From Nitzschia sp. DOCU1 (lineage: Eukaryota > Bacillariophyta > Bacillariophyceae > Bacillariales > Bacillariaceae), in assembly GCA_951394045.1 (NCBI GenBank), contig OX595988.1:2247352-2311351 (forward strand): DNA of 64,000 nucleotides. The letters run 5' to 3'. Shown piece by piece: positions 20,195-30,010 of this stretch. A program made the translations under genes and the position numbers. Under the pieces are notes generated by a model. The model had not been told where the DNA came from, did not search any database, and was given only the letters and a program-made list of their open reading frames with translations. Position 1 is the stretch's first letter. Every line of letters begins with the position of its first letter.

Positions 20195-23100
20195 TTACTT
20201 TTTCTTCTTAGTTGTTGTCTTGGCCTTTCTTCCATTTTGCGCTTCCCTGAGCTTCGACTGCAAGGTGGCCGCGGCTCTTGTATTGGTTTGGGCAGGTCTG
20301 GGTTCCGGACGAGCATTCAAAATTCCGTTCACGACTGTACGGTATCCCTTGCCCGAGCCTGCAACGTTTCGTCCGTGTGCCGTTTGAGCCTTTTCGATCT
20401 GAGCATCTAGAAAAGCCATGTCGTCGAGGTCGTCGAGATTGTCTTCTTGCTTAGACTCGGGTACTTTGGTTCCTCCTAGCTTTTGAGGACCCTTGGGCTT
20501 CTTCTGCTTCTTCCCGTTTTTCTTTGCTGGTGTCGTCGTAGCATGAGCCGAACCGCGAACCTGTTGGCGCTCTGCCCGTTCTTTGGCCAGCGAAGCAAGC
20601 AGCGAATTGTTCACTACACCTTCCGAAACGGGTGCATCGGCTCTGGTCTCGTCGGAAGGGACGGCGATATCGTCGCTTTCCGAATCGCTATCATCACTGT
20701 CATCAATTGCCAGGGCACTAAATAGTATACCCGAGGATGAAGTGGAAGTGGGTTCTTCGTCCTTCTCTGTAGCTGCTACTTCCGTCGCAGATGCGGCTTC
20801 GGCCGTTGCCGTTTCGGTCGCCAGCACAAGCGGGTCCAAACTCTTTTGTTCCTTCTTCAAGATTATTCGACGATCTTGACCCTCTGTCCCCTCACTTCTA
20901 TGTCCCAGCCCAATCTGCTCAGCAAACTCATGCACCAAGCGTCGATCAAAACTTGTCAAAGTGGTGCTCAGGGTCATTTCTTCGCCGGGTTTTGCTCTCT
21001 TGGCAAATGCAGCAATCTCGTCCATGAGCCCTTGCCGCGCCTCTGGGCCCATTTTTGGAGTTTCCTTTTGCGTGCCAGTTTTCTTTGCCGTCGAGCTCTT
21101 GCTGGTCGTTTGCGGTACGGATGCTTCCACTAGCTTCAAAAGCTCTGCTTCGGCCGCCTGGAGATCGTCCTCGTCGGGACTTGTATGATTCGAGATGGCC
21201 TGATATTCCATGGCAGACCGCTGCTCCCCGTGTTCTTCCATCCACGCAATCAAAGAAGCAATGAATTTGCTTTGGGATACCGTCTCGGTGTCACAAATGA
21301 CAGCCAAATGCCGTTTGGCTCTTGTGACAGCGACATTTTGACGTCGATCATCTTTCAAAAAACCAATACCATCTTTGCCGCCCCGCCCACTGCTCCTTAC
21401 CAAACTCAGAATCACAGCTTCTCGCTCGCCGCCTTGAAAGCCGTCCACAGAACGAATTTCCAAGGTCGGGTAATCTGGAAGGAGCACATTGCGAAGATAC
21501 TCACACTGTCCGTTGTAAGGTGTAATGACACACATTTGGTGTGGTTTCAGTCCCATACCAATAAGGGTTTGAACATGTCGGACCACCAGCGTTGCCTCTC
21601 CAGGATTGTATCGAGATCCTGCAGCATTGACTAGCTCATGCATGTCACATCCAGCAGTATCAATCAAGAGCAGAGGAGTTGTCGACAGAGAATCGTCGTT
21701 GTTTCCATCATCCTGCATGATTCCTTCGAGTTGCGATAAAGTTCGTTTTTGTACACTTTGGTGCGTCTCCAATTTGCCATGATACATGGCAGAACTCGCC
21801 CAATTGGCAATATCTTGATGCATCCGGTATTGAACATTAAGCATTCTTGATACGATTGGCTTGTTGTGTCCACTACTACTACCCGGCTTATCGTCTCCAT
21901 ATAATTGCATGAGACGTTCAAACATGGTCCGCCCCAGACCCTTTTGCGCTCGACTATGCTTGCTCTTGATGGTGGGTGGTAACTGACAATGATCCCCTGC
22001 CAAGACCACCCGTTTGCCTCGTAAGATTGGAATCCAACAGGAGGCTTCCAACGCTTGCGCCGCTTCATCAATGACAACCAAATCAAAGCCTTGATCGACA
22101 CGGTCGAGTATCCGATTGGCCGCCCCCACTGTCGTGGCAAGCACTACTTGCGCTGAATCAATGAGCTCTTGTACTACCTTTTCTTCTCGCATTCGAATTT
22201 CTTTTCGTAATGTTTTGAGTTCTCGATAGGCTAGTCGTTTGTCGCTCCCCTTGGCTCTGGGATTGGAAGCAATCTTGAGATACGACCCCAGTTCTCGTCG
22301 GACATCGGCTACAATATCTGTTCCGTCGGCCGATTGTACCAACGCTTCCAAACTATACGGCAAAATGGAAGATTTGAGACGCGCCGGGTGTCCCAATCGA
22401 ACGGCCCGTATCTTGGAAACGGATGCTTTGCGATGGCCAGCCTTTTTGGAGGATGTTGTTCCACTAGTAGAAGCAACCAGTCGTTCCAAGACATTGTCCA
22501 CTGCCACATTGGATGGCGCCGTGACTAGAACCTTCCAATTGTGCACAAACACGGCTTGTTGAATGAGTTCCGTGACAGTGGTAGTTTTGCCTGTACCTGG
22601 TGGTCCATGTATCAGAGCAAAGGGTCGATCGGAGGACATGAGTCCAAAGGCAATGGCATCTAATTGACTGGAATCCAATCCCTCATTAAAGGGTTGTAGA
22701 TTGGCAAACGATGATGGAGGTGGGGGTGGAAAGGACTCGGGAATAAACATGGCTTGAATGACTCGACCAGCAATGGGATGATCGACGCCTTGTTTCTGCA
22801 GTGTTTCGAGAGCCTGCAACAGTTTCTTGTGAACTTCGGCCGAACTGACAGGCACCAATGTCAATGGTGGAATCCCTAGACCATCATCATTGTCGTCGTC
22901 ATCTGCTGCATTACTCTTTTTTTGTGATTGCTGTTTTTTGGAAAACAATGCCACGGCCACATGCGTATCGGATACTTCACTCACCACACCGGCTGGAAAA
23001 GGAGGTTTCGTTTGTTTGGAGCGAACTTGTACTTCATCTCCCACCGTCAAACGATGTGCCGGCAATAAGTTTGTCAATGTAGCCTTTTCTGACCACAAGG

Positions 23101-23284
23101 TCAATTGTACTACGGTTCGTCCATACAATCCCACCGATACATCCAAAGCCTCCAAGTTGCCCAGGACATGGGACGCTCGTTCTTCCTTGTTGTCGTCATC
23201 ATCATTGTCATTATCGGCTTGAAGTTCGAGTGCCAAGAGCTCTTTTTGTTCGGCGACAAAGGAGGATATTATGGAATCCGTCAT
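20195..23284 (-). CDS. SF1B helicase of the SMUBP2/IGHMBP2 type with an R3H domain
   Basis: The open frame extends to 23338, but the Met at 23284 (MTDSIISSFVAEQKELLALE) is chosen. It aligns with the N-terminus of animal IGHMBP2, whereas the extra 18 residues are a bare hydrophobic run. About 1029 aa. Helicase motifs in order: GPPGTGKTTT (Walker A, near 230), VVIDEAAQALEASCW (motif II, near 400), VLAGDHCQLPPT (III), MLNVQYRMH (IV), SVDGFQGGEREAVI (V) and NVAVTRAKRHL (VI). An R3H domain (about 780-815, RRLVHEFAEQIGLGHRSEG) follows, as in IGHMBP2, then a Lys-rich low-complexity tail. IGHMBP2 is a 5'-3' RNA/DNA helicase associated with ribosomes and tRNA. The usual C-terminal AN1 zinc finger is not visible. 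The gene has no intron. Confidence 0.9.
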   Translation of the reverse strand: MTDSIISSFVAEQKELLALELQADNDNDDDDNKEERASHVLGNLEALDVSVGLYGRTVVQLTLWSEKATLTNLLPAHRLTVGDEVQVRSKQTKPPFPAGVVSEVSDTHVAVALFSKKQQSQKKSNAADDDDNDDGLGIPPLTLVPVSSAEVHKKLLQALETLQKQGVDHPIAGRVIQAMFIPESFPPPPPSSFANLQPFNEGLDSSQLDAIAFGLMSSDRPFALIHGPPGTGKTTTVTELIQQAVFVHNWKVLVTAPSNVAVDNVLERLVASTSGTTSSKKAGHRKASVSKIRAVRLGHPARLKSSILPYSLEALVQSADGTDIVADVRRELGSYLKIASNPRAKGSDKRLAYRELKTLRKEIRMREEKVVQELIDSAQVVLATTVGAANRILDRVDQGFDLVVIDEAAQALEASCWIPILRGKRVVLAGDHCQLPPTIKSKHSRAQKGLGRTMFERLMQLYGDDKPGSSSGHNKPIVSRMLNVQYRMHQDIANWASSAMYHGKLETHQSVQKRTLSQLEGIMQDDGNNDDSLSTTPLLLIDTAGCDMHELVNAAGSRYNPGEATLVVRHVQTLIGMGLKPHQMCVITPYNGQCEYLRNVLLPDYPTLEIRSVDGFQGGEREAVILSLVRSSGRGGKDGIGFLKDDRRQNVAVTRAKRHLAVICDTETVSQSKFIASLIAWMEEHGEQRSAMEYQAISNHTSPDEDDLQAAEAELLKLVEASVPQTTSKSSTAKKTGTQKETPKMGPEARQGLMDEIAAFAKRAKPGEEMTLSTTLTSFDRRLVHEFAEQIGLGHRSEGTEGQDRRIILKKEQKSLDPLVLATETATAEAASATEVAATEKDEEPTSTSSSGILFSALAIDDSDDSDSESDDIAVPSDETRADAPVSEGVVNNSLLASLAKERAERQQVRGSAHATTTPAKKNGKKQKKPKGPQKLGGTKVPESKQEDNLDDLDDMAFLDAQIEKAQTAHGRNVAGSGKGYRTVVNGILNARPEPRPAQTNTRAAATLQSKLREAQNGRKAKTTTKKKK

Positions 23285-23714
23285 GATGATGATCACAACA
23301 ATAATAATAAGGAGACAAACAGGACGACAAAGAAGCAAGCAAAGGAATGATCAATGATAGTAGTAGTAGGTCAACGATGGGAAAATGGAAAGACATGTTT
23401 TTTTTGGATGACACGGGTTCCATGTGTAGTCGAACGAGTCAACAAGGAACGTGCGACTGCCAGCAGATGCTACCGGTGCGATGACGGGTGATTCTGTGGC
23501 CATGTGATGACGAGAGAGACGATGGAAGGGCCGCCCCAAAGTGAAACTTTTGTGCACTTTTTTCGCCTCCTTTGATCATCATCATCATCATCAGCAGCAG
23601 CAGCAGCAGCAGAAGCAGCAGGGCTACTTCTCATACCGCTATCCAATCCTCCAAGCTACTCGTTTGAGTTTCATTTCACTGCATCGATCGATTATCGACC
23701 CAAACTAATATATT
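23285..23714. other. Divergent promoter region with a compound microsatellite
   Basis: 430 bp between the helicase (-) and the kinase-like gene (+). It includes the (ATC)6(AGC)n repeat at 23575-23622. No gene. Confidence 0.6.
23575..23622. repeat. Compound (ATC)6-(AGC)n microsatellite
   Basis: Six ATC units (23575-23592) run directly into six AGC units, followed by imperfect units. Non-coding, about 100 bp upstream of the kinase-like gene. Confidence 0.9.
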
Positions 23715-24806
23715 ATGCTTCCAAAAGAACGCGCCATGGCCTTGGCAGGGCCCGCCTTGGAGACTCTGATTGCAGACCCGCAAGATCGTCAACGAATTCT
23801 GGATGGTAGTCATCCGAAAATCAAAGTACGCATCGTCCAACTCTGTCGATTATGGGCTGGCATGGGATCCATTTACAAAGTCTCACTGGAAGATCCGCCG
23901 AATGTTGTGGCCGAGTTTGTCGTCAAACATGTCACACCACCTCCTCCTGATCAACAAGATTTTGGCGATCGTCGCAAAGCCAAATCGTATCAAGTGGAAG
24001 CCAACTTTTATCAACACGTGGCCAAAGAGTTACTGACAAAAGTCAAGTTACCGACTCCCTTTACGGTGGAGTATGGTCCAAAACCCGACGAAATTACCAT
24101 TGGCATGTCCTACTTGCAAGGATCATGGATTCAATCCGATAGTAAACAAGATATTCAAGGAACATTGAAATGGTTAGCCCACTTTCATGCCGCATATTGG
24201 GGAGAAACGGTGGTGAACGAGTTGGTGTCCCGTGTCGGGTTACAAGAAATGGCAAGTTATTGGCATTTGGAGACTCGGCCCGATGAACATGCCGGTATGT
24301 CTCCTCGAGGATTACAAGGACGACTCAAACGAGCCGCGCGTGCGATTGATTTGTGTTTGAAACGAGATCCCATGCAATGTCTCATTCATGGTGATCCCAA
24401 GGAAGCCAATGTCATGAAATTATCATCGTCGTCGAATGATGACGGCAGTATTATTATTGCCATGTATGATTTTCAATATTGTGGCAAAGGAACACCCACC
24501 CGGGATCTAGCATATTTTTTATGCAGTTCCTGCCATGAACGTTGGGAAGTTGAAATGGTGGAATATTATCATGAACAATTGTCCGAACAATTGACACGGC
24601 AAGGCTTGACGCCGCCCACCTTGCTACATTTCAATCAGTCGTTACAATTGGCCTTTTGTGATTTTTATCGGTTTTTGTGTGGATGGGGACAGTGGGGGTA
24701 TGACCTACAAGACAAGGTGCACGACTTGTTACACAAAATTGACGGGGGCAAAGAACTGTCATCGGAAGCTGCCTACGAGGAGGCAGTCCAACAACACTTT
24801 TGGTAA
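23715..24806 (+). CDS. APH/EcKL-family small-molecule kinase-like protein
   Basis: 363 aa, close to the usual 350-420 for the aminoglycoside phosphotransferase / ecdysteroid-kinase-like group. Motifs: AGMGSIYKVSLE (glycine-loop equivalent), VAEFVVKHV with the ATP-site Lys, CLIHGDPKEANVM (Brenner HxDxxxxN catalytic loop, near residue 222) and YDFQYCGKGTPTRDLAYFL (metal-binding Asp in the DFG-equivalent position). The family phosphorylates small molecules such as choline, sugars, antibiotics or steroids; the substrate here cannot be told. There is no signal peptide or membrane segment, so a cytosolic location is likely. The start is the first Met of the frame; a second Met at residue 8 is possible. 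No intron. Confidence 0.8.
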   Translation: MLPKERAMALAGPALETLIADPQDRQRILDGSHPKIKVRIVQLCRLWAGMGSIYKVSLEDPPNVVAEFVVKHVTPPPPDQQDFGDRRKAKSYQVEANFYQHVAKELLTKVKLPTPFTVEYGPKPDEITIGMSYLQGSWIQSDSKQDIQGTLKWLAHFHAAYWGETVVNELVSRVGLQEMASYWHLETRPDEHAGMSPRGLQGRLKRAARAIDLCLKRDPMQCLIHGDPKEANVMKLSSSSNDDGSIIIAMYDFQYCGKGTPTRDLAYFLCSSCHERWEVEMVEYYHEQLSEQLTRQGLTPPTLLHFNQSLQLAFCDFYRFLCGWGQWGYDLQDKVHDLLHKIDGGKELSSEAAYEEAVQQHFW

Positions 24807-25099
24807 TAGTACTATTATTATGATGATGATGATCAACGATGTCTCCCACTCAAGACCCTGCTGTTTCTTTGTGGAGTTGGGCACGATTGTAGTTCCTTCC
24901 CGGGGAGCTAGGCGATGTACACTTTTTCGAAATAGTGAGGGCGGCGAGGCTTCATCCAATCGAATGAGTCGCCACTTTTTCGAAAAACAATTAGTCGATG
25001 AAGTCAAAGATCGTGTTTCGGCTCGAGAACATGCAAAAAGATATGGCGCCACCCACACAAAACGACCATGACGAGGGGTGAAGGACCGAAACATTAATT

Positions 25100-27289
25100 A
25101 TGGGGGTACGAAGTAACCCTGTGGGATGCGACGCATTGATTGGAATCATGGCCAGACATCAGCGACGATCGTCACTACCGGTGATGTGGCGGATCCACGG
25201 CGGTGCCTTCGTTTACGGACTATTATGCACTGTGCTGCTGTCCGGGTCGGTGCATGGGTGGGGAATACCATGGCCAACCACGACCAAGATGACGACTGCT
25301 CCTCCTAACATCGACTTGGAGTATGGTTTAGTTATTATTGGCGCCGGTGCTTCTGGACTCTTTGCGTCGGGTGCTGCCACCACGTTGGGATCCCGAACAC
25401 TCCTGGTGGATCTTGTATTGGACGGGAGCGATGGTAGCAACAACGTTCATACCAATGTGACATCCAACATTGGTGGAGACTGCACCAATTCTGCCTGTGT
25501 CCCTAGCAAGGCTGTACGTTCCGTGGCTCGCATGGCAGCAGCAGCAGCGTCTTCCAATCATCAATGGAAAACGACAAGGAAAAACAATGACGGCCGTCAC
25601 AATTTCATGGCTTTGGCCAGACGACATGCCATAAATACGGTGCTGACCGTCCGTGAACGAGAAGATCCAAATGCCATGGTAGAACGGAATCCAAATCTGG
25701 ATATTGCTCTGGTATCGGACTGTCATTTCACATCTTCCAACAAACTCTCATTGACAGTGCAACAGGCCTATTCTTGCAATAACACCAACAGAACGAAAAT
25801 AAGGGCTTTGGATTCCAACACGCCAACGATTGTACGGAGCAAAAAGTTCCTGATTGCTACTGGAGCATCTCCTGTCGTTCCAGATCATTTGGAAAACGCC
25901 GCCGAGGCAGCACGGATACCTACATTTACATACCAGACATTGCTGCGTCCGAGCCGTGAAGAGGAACATTCCATTTGGCAAATACTTGCTAGCGACGACG
26001 ACAATGACGAGACAAAGCGGAAACACATTGTGATTGCAGGAGGTGGAGCAACAGCCTGTGAACTTGGTCAATCATTGGCGCGATTGTCGGGTGGCAACGT
26101 TATCATTGATGTGGTAGCACCCATTCTGCTTCGTAGCGAGGATGTCACACTTCAAAATGCAGCGGCACAGATACTATTAGAAAACGACAATCTAAATTTA
26201 CACTTGGGACAAAGAGTGCAAGATGTATTGGCCAACCGAACAATCCGCCTGTCCAATGGAGACATGATTTTGTCTTGCGATGCTTTGGTCCTCTGTATGG
26301 GGCGGAAGCCAGGCCCTGGATTGGCGCGGTTAAATCTCCAAGCCGCTAACATTCAATGGAACGTGACGACAGGAGTCACAGTGAAAGCTTCCAATCTCCA
26401 ATCCATTTCGGCACCTCACGTCTATGCTTGTGGTGATTGTTGTTCCGCAGTTGCTTCCAACCCCCTTGGCCGCACCGCCACCCATGCGGCATGGACAGGC
26501 TATTTTGCGGCTGCTAATGCGTGTCTCCCCCGGTTCCTGACCATGGGGAGCAAGGCCGTACACGAAACGGTTCCAAGAGTTATCTACACGGATCCCGAGC
26601 TTGCTTCTGTCGGGCTGTCGCTCGAGGAATGCGTGATGAGGTATGGAATAGATGGGTTTGACCGTCTGATGGTACCCACAGCTCAGACAGACCGAGCTGA
26701 TATGGAGGTTCTGGAGCGTGGAAAAGACGTTTATGGTTTCATTGAGCTTCGAGCAACCAAAGTCGATGGAAAGATTCTTGGTATGACCGCGTGTGGACCT
26801 GCGGCATCCGAACTCGCCAACGAACTGAGCGTGGTTCTTGAGAATGGCTTACGGGCAATCGACATGGCGCGCAGTCTCCATAGCTATCCATCGTATGGAT
26901 ATATTCTTCACAGGGTCGCTCTAGCAATCGCCTTTGGCAATCTGTGGGGTTCGTTGGAGGCGTCTGGTACTATCGGAGGCTGGGTAGCCTGGTGGGGGAG
27001 AAAGGTGTCCAAGGGAGTGTCACTTGCAAAGAAGGCATTTAGTCGGCGAAAGAAACAAAGAATTCGGAGAGCCTGGGAGGCGGAAGGTGCATCGAGATCG
27101 TTGATATTGCTGATTGATGACGATGATGGTGCTTCGTCAAGCAGGGGAATAGAACGTCGATCATTCATGGACCTGGCCAATAGTAAGAAATGGAGTACGG
27201 ACGAGATCAAGCGACGAGCTATCGCCTACACGTCGAGCCAGAAAGATGCCTGCGGTGACTTTGATTCCTGGCTTTCCCGGGGTCCTTGA
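25100..27289 (+). CDS. MerA-like pyridine nucleotide-disulfide oxidoreductase with C-terminal extension
   Basis: 729 aa, against about 450-560 for the family. A hydrophobic leader (near residues 33-55, FVYGLLCTVLLSGSVHGW) suggests entry into the secretory pathway or an organelle. FAD site: LVIIGAGASGLFASGA near residue 78. Redox centre: GGDCTNSACVPSKA, the CxxxxC disulfide of group I enzymes. NAD(P)H site: IVIAGGGATACELGQSLA. Second FAD block: HVYACGDCCSA. Dimer domain: RVIYTDPELASVGLSLEE. At the usual HPT..E active-site position it reads HSYPSYG, so Tyr replaces the His as in mercuric reductase. The vicinal C-terminal cysteines of true MerA are absent, and an unmatched basic extension of roughly 100 residues follows. 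Probably a NAD(P)H-dependent disulfide or quinone reductase; mercury activity is not supported. Confidence 0.85.
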   Translation: MGVRSNPVGCDALIGIMARHQRRSSLPVMWRIHGGAFVYGLLCTVLLSGSVHGWGIPWPTTTKMTTAPPNIDLEYGLVIIGAGASGLFASGAATTLGSRTLLVDLVLDGSDGSNNVHTNVTSNIGGDCTNSACVPSKAVRSVARMAAAAASSNHQWKTTRKNNDGRHNFMALARRHAINTVLTVREREDPNAMVERNPNLDIALVSDCHFTSSNKLSLTVQQAYSCNNTNRTKIRALDSNTPTIVRSKKFLIATGASPVVPDHLENAAEAARIPTFTYQTLLRPSREEEHSIWQILASDDDNDETKRKHIVIAGGGATACELGQSLARLSGGNVIIDVVAPILLRSEDVTLQNAAAQILLENDNLNLHLGQRVQDVLANRTIRLSNGDMILSCDALVLCMGRKPGPGLARLNLQAANIQWNVTTGVTVKASNLQSISAPHVYACGDCCSAVASNPLGRTATHAAWTGYFAAANACLPRFLTMGSKAVHETVPRVIYTDPELASVGLSLEECVMRYGIDGFDRLMVPTAQTDRADMEVLERGKDVYGFIELRATKVDGKILGMTACGPAASELANELSVVLENGLRAIDMARSLHSYPSYGYILHRVALAIAFGNLWGSLEASGTIGGWVAWWGRKVSKGVSLAKKAFSRRKKQRIRRAWEAEGASRSLILLIDDDDGASSSRGIERRSFMDLANSKKWSTDEIKRRAIAYTSSQKDACGDFDSWLSRGP

Positions 27290-28091
27290 CATCGATGAAG
27301 CATTGGCAAGTCCTCGGGGCTGCAGACTTCGCCTTGAGTACTCTGCCTGCTGACTCCTACACAAGGGCAAGCCGAGCTAAGTACAGTATGTTCTGGAATT
27401 CAAACAGCAATAGGACCTTTCCCATCCTTTTTTAACCTAACTACACTACACTATTCGTGCTGGACAAGACTGTAGCTCGGTAGGGATATCACCTACCGTA
27501 TATAGATACAAGAGGTATTTACGTAGTCAGAAGATAGGCCGCACTAGAGGGGCACTAATGAAGAAACAGAACGAATAAATCCTTGACGTCGGAAATTCTG
27601 TGATGGCACGTAGATTCTTACAGAGAATCTGCGTATCTGCTTATCAAAGATTCCATTTCAAGAAGGTCAGAACCAATTTTCGAATTTGCGATCTTCTTGC
27701 TGTCGCGGAGTTGGCGGGCGGTATCATGCGTTTAGTCATCGTCATCGCCATTTTTGCATTGTTCTTCTTGCTTGACAACAAGAGCAACCACAACGCGAAG
27801 AGGAAGATTCTTATTCCAATCGCGGTGTGTTGTTGACAACTCTCTCTCTCTTCTTGATATATTTGCAATCAAGTGCAACCTTGCAAAAAGGACTCCCTTT
27901 TCTTAAGCAACTACGACTGATCATTGCAGTCTGAAAAGGGGAAGGGTTCAAACCTGCACCCACCAACTTAATTTCCATTCAACTTAACACAACTGTACAT
28001 ATATTCACTGGGACCCCCTCCTGTACGCTGACACACAGCTACTGAAACGAATCACCTGCTACTACTACCCCCACGGCTTATCATAATCACG
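27290..28091. other. Intergenic, no gene supported
   Basis: 800 bp. A 78-codon frame with a hydrophobic run (27600-27836, +) has no family resemblance. A GGTTCAAACC near 27947 resembles a tRNA B box, but no cloverleaf can be built around it. Confidence 0.5.
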
Positions 28092-29666
28092 ATGAGTTCT
28101 GCCACTGCTACAACCGCGCCTGCGCTAACCCTGCAAACAATACCAAGAGAAATGCAAGTTTACCTGCTCAGTTACTTGCGAGCCTACGATCTTTCGGCTG
28201 TGCAACAAACATGCAAGTTTTACAACGACCCTGACTTGATTGACAGTCTGGTCCTCTATGCAGCCGATCAAGTGTACGACCCCCAATTTACGAAGGATAT
28301 CGTCCAGCCTGAAAACGAAAAAGACAAAAAGACAAAATATACGCTGGAACATCTTCGGAATATCGAACTGACAGTGGTCGCACGTGTGCTTTCCTTACCC
28401 GAACCGAAAAACGGGTTCTACGTCTCCAAAGCCTGGATTAAGAAAACGCTCTTGTGGCTCGAAACCGTCAATGAACCGCCCCGCAAGAAAAAGCTAAACA
28501 AGAAGCAGCAACGTCAGAGAGCACGCCGATTGTCAGACGTTAGCCCCCCATGGCCCAACGTTAATAGCGATCTGCTGTGCTGTCACCAGAATCTTCAGCG
28601 ATGTGGCGCCAAGGCAGCTCGAAGTCGGCGCCGATTAATGGACAAGCAAGCATGGAAGATTTTGAAGAAACTGTACCCTGATTCGACCCAATTGGAATCT
28701 GTTAGTGGGGAATGTCTGCAGTGTCTCATGGAGACGGAGACGGCTCGAAAGAATGAGCAAGATCGGGCCGAAAAAGAAAAGCTGGAACGTAAGCTCCCTC
28801 TCGCCGATCCTCGTGTTCGCAGGTTCTATACTAGAACACGAGGCGTTCCCACGGATTGCCTCGTAGCCGAAGACTCGATGGAATCCCCACCCGATTTTTC
28901 CTTGATGGAAAAGTGTAAGCGCTGCTGCCCGTTAAAAAGCGGCACCTACGTCATTCTTCCTCGTGCCTGGTGTCACCAGTGGCGCCGCTACATCAAGACA
29001 GGAGAGGGTAGCATGCCTTCTCCCCCAGATTCTTCTGCATTGCTCTGTGATGCCCACAAGTATGCTCTTATTCCTCCTCATTTGGAGGCCTTTCTCAACG
29101 GCGAAACAGCACAGCTCCTGTCGACGACTCGAGTCTCGTCAGATGCTGTGGCGCAAATGCCGCTCTGTCCTACGTCTCCGGCAGGGTCTTTCTCCTTGAA
29201 CCATGTCCCCGTGGGCGTCCAACCAAGTCTCGACTTGGAGATGGTGAATGCACTCATGGCCGCTGGTTTGTCTCCGGCTGAAATGGCTACCCAACGTATG
29301 GCCATGCTTCAGATTCAACAAGAACAGCAGCAGCAACAACTACCAACTCGTCGTGATTCAGCTGCTGCTGCTGCAGTCACTCTCAACGATCTTTTGGATC
29401 GCGAAAATCATGTCGTGGTTGAATTGGTGACTGAAGAAGAGTGGGCCGCGATCCGAGAAGTGGGTGGGTGGCCCAAACAATTGAGCCATTTTGCTGTCCG
29501 CGTGACTGTCCGGGACAACCAGTCGTTTGCTGTATCGACTCAAGCTTGCCGAGAATGTGATCCGACCGGATCCAGGTTCTTGGCCTGTGCGGAAGTAAAG
29601 TACCGTCGGAAACGATGGGAACCAAAGAGTGTGGAACAAAAGAGAATTCCCCGTGTGGAGTACTGA
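28092..29666 (+). CDS. F-box-like protein with USP48/UBP26-type DUSP segments
   Basis: 524 aa. Residues about 14-60 (LQTIPREMQVYLLSYLRAYD) fit an F-box, the part that binds SKP1 in SCF ubiquitin ligases. Residues about 155-215 read VNSDLLCCHQNL ... AWKILKKLYPDST ... ECLQC, matching the region of USP48/UBP26 that begins vN..L.CsH and ends with C..C. Residues about 270-335 (CPLKSGTYVILPRAWCHQW, then SALLCDAHKYALIP) fit a second DUSP-like unit, and the C-terminus holds a further VVELVTEEEW block. No Cys/His protease box is present, so this is not a deubiquitinase. A role as an SCF substrate receptor is inferred. Poly-Gln/Ala low complexity lies near residue 415-432. Confidence 0.65.
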   Translation: MSSATATTAPALTLQTIPREMQVYLLSYLRAYDLSAVQQTCKFYNDPDLIDSLVLYAADQVYDPQFTKDIVQPENEKDKKTKYTLEHLRNIELTVVARVLSLPEPKNGFYVSKAWIKKTLLWLETVNEPPRKKKLNKKQQRQRARRLSDVSPPWPNVNSDLLCCHQNLQRCGAKAARSRRRLMDKQAWKILKKLYPDSTQLESVSGECLQCLMETETARKNEQDRAEKEKLERKLPLADPRVRRFYTRTRGVPTDCLVAEDSMESPPDFSLMEKCKRCCPLKSGTYVILPRAWCHQWRRYIKTGEGSMPSPPDSSALLCDAHKYALIPPHLEAFLNGETAQLLSTTRVSSDAVAQMPLCPTSPAGSFSLNHVPVGVQPSLDLEMVNALMAAGLSPAEMATQRMAMLQIQQEQQQQQLPTRRDSAAAAAVTLNDLLDRENHVVVELVTEEEWAAIREVGGWPKQLSHFAVRVTVRDNQSFAVSTQACRECDPTGSRFLACAEVKYRRKRWEPKSVEQKRIPRVEY

Positions 29667-30010
29667 AACAAGACGACGACGATGAGTTGCGAGAACGTGT
29701 AATATTATAAAGGGACAAGCTACTAGCTAAGCAATAGGCCATTAGACGCTGAACAAAACAATTCATCCATGCCTTTGATAGGACGACTGTACGCTGGCCA
29801 TCGAGCACCTTCTTGGCAGATAATTTACTTGCACTCTTCCCTCCTTGCCATCTGGTACGCAAACGAGTAGTTTATTATCTACTTGAGTGTTGGTGATCTA
29901 AAAAAATTATCTACCCCTGCGTCCTCTACAAGATGTGGAAAAATCGTACTCCCTCGCCACGCCTTCCCTACGGACAGTGTAAGAATGGATGGATAGGAGC
30001 TGCTGTATGT
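29667..30010. other. Intergenic between converging genes
   Basis: 344 bp holding the 3' ends of two convergent genes. No feature beyond short AT-rich runs suitable for polyadenylation. Confidence 0.5.

Noticed and set aside
23285..23338. Upstream start of the helicase giving a hydrophobic N-terminus
   Set aside because: The extra 18 residues are a run of Ile/Val from a microsatellite-like sequence; the next Met aligns with the IGHMBP2 N-terminus.
27940..27975. tRNA B-box-like GGTTCAAACC
   Set aside because: The flanking bases do not form a T stem and no acceptor or anticodon arm can be drawn.
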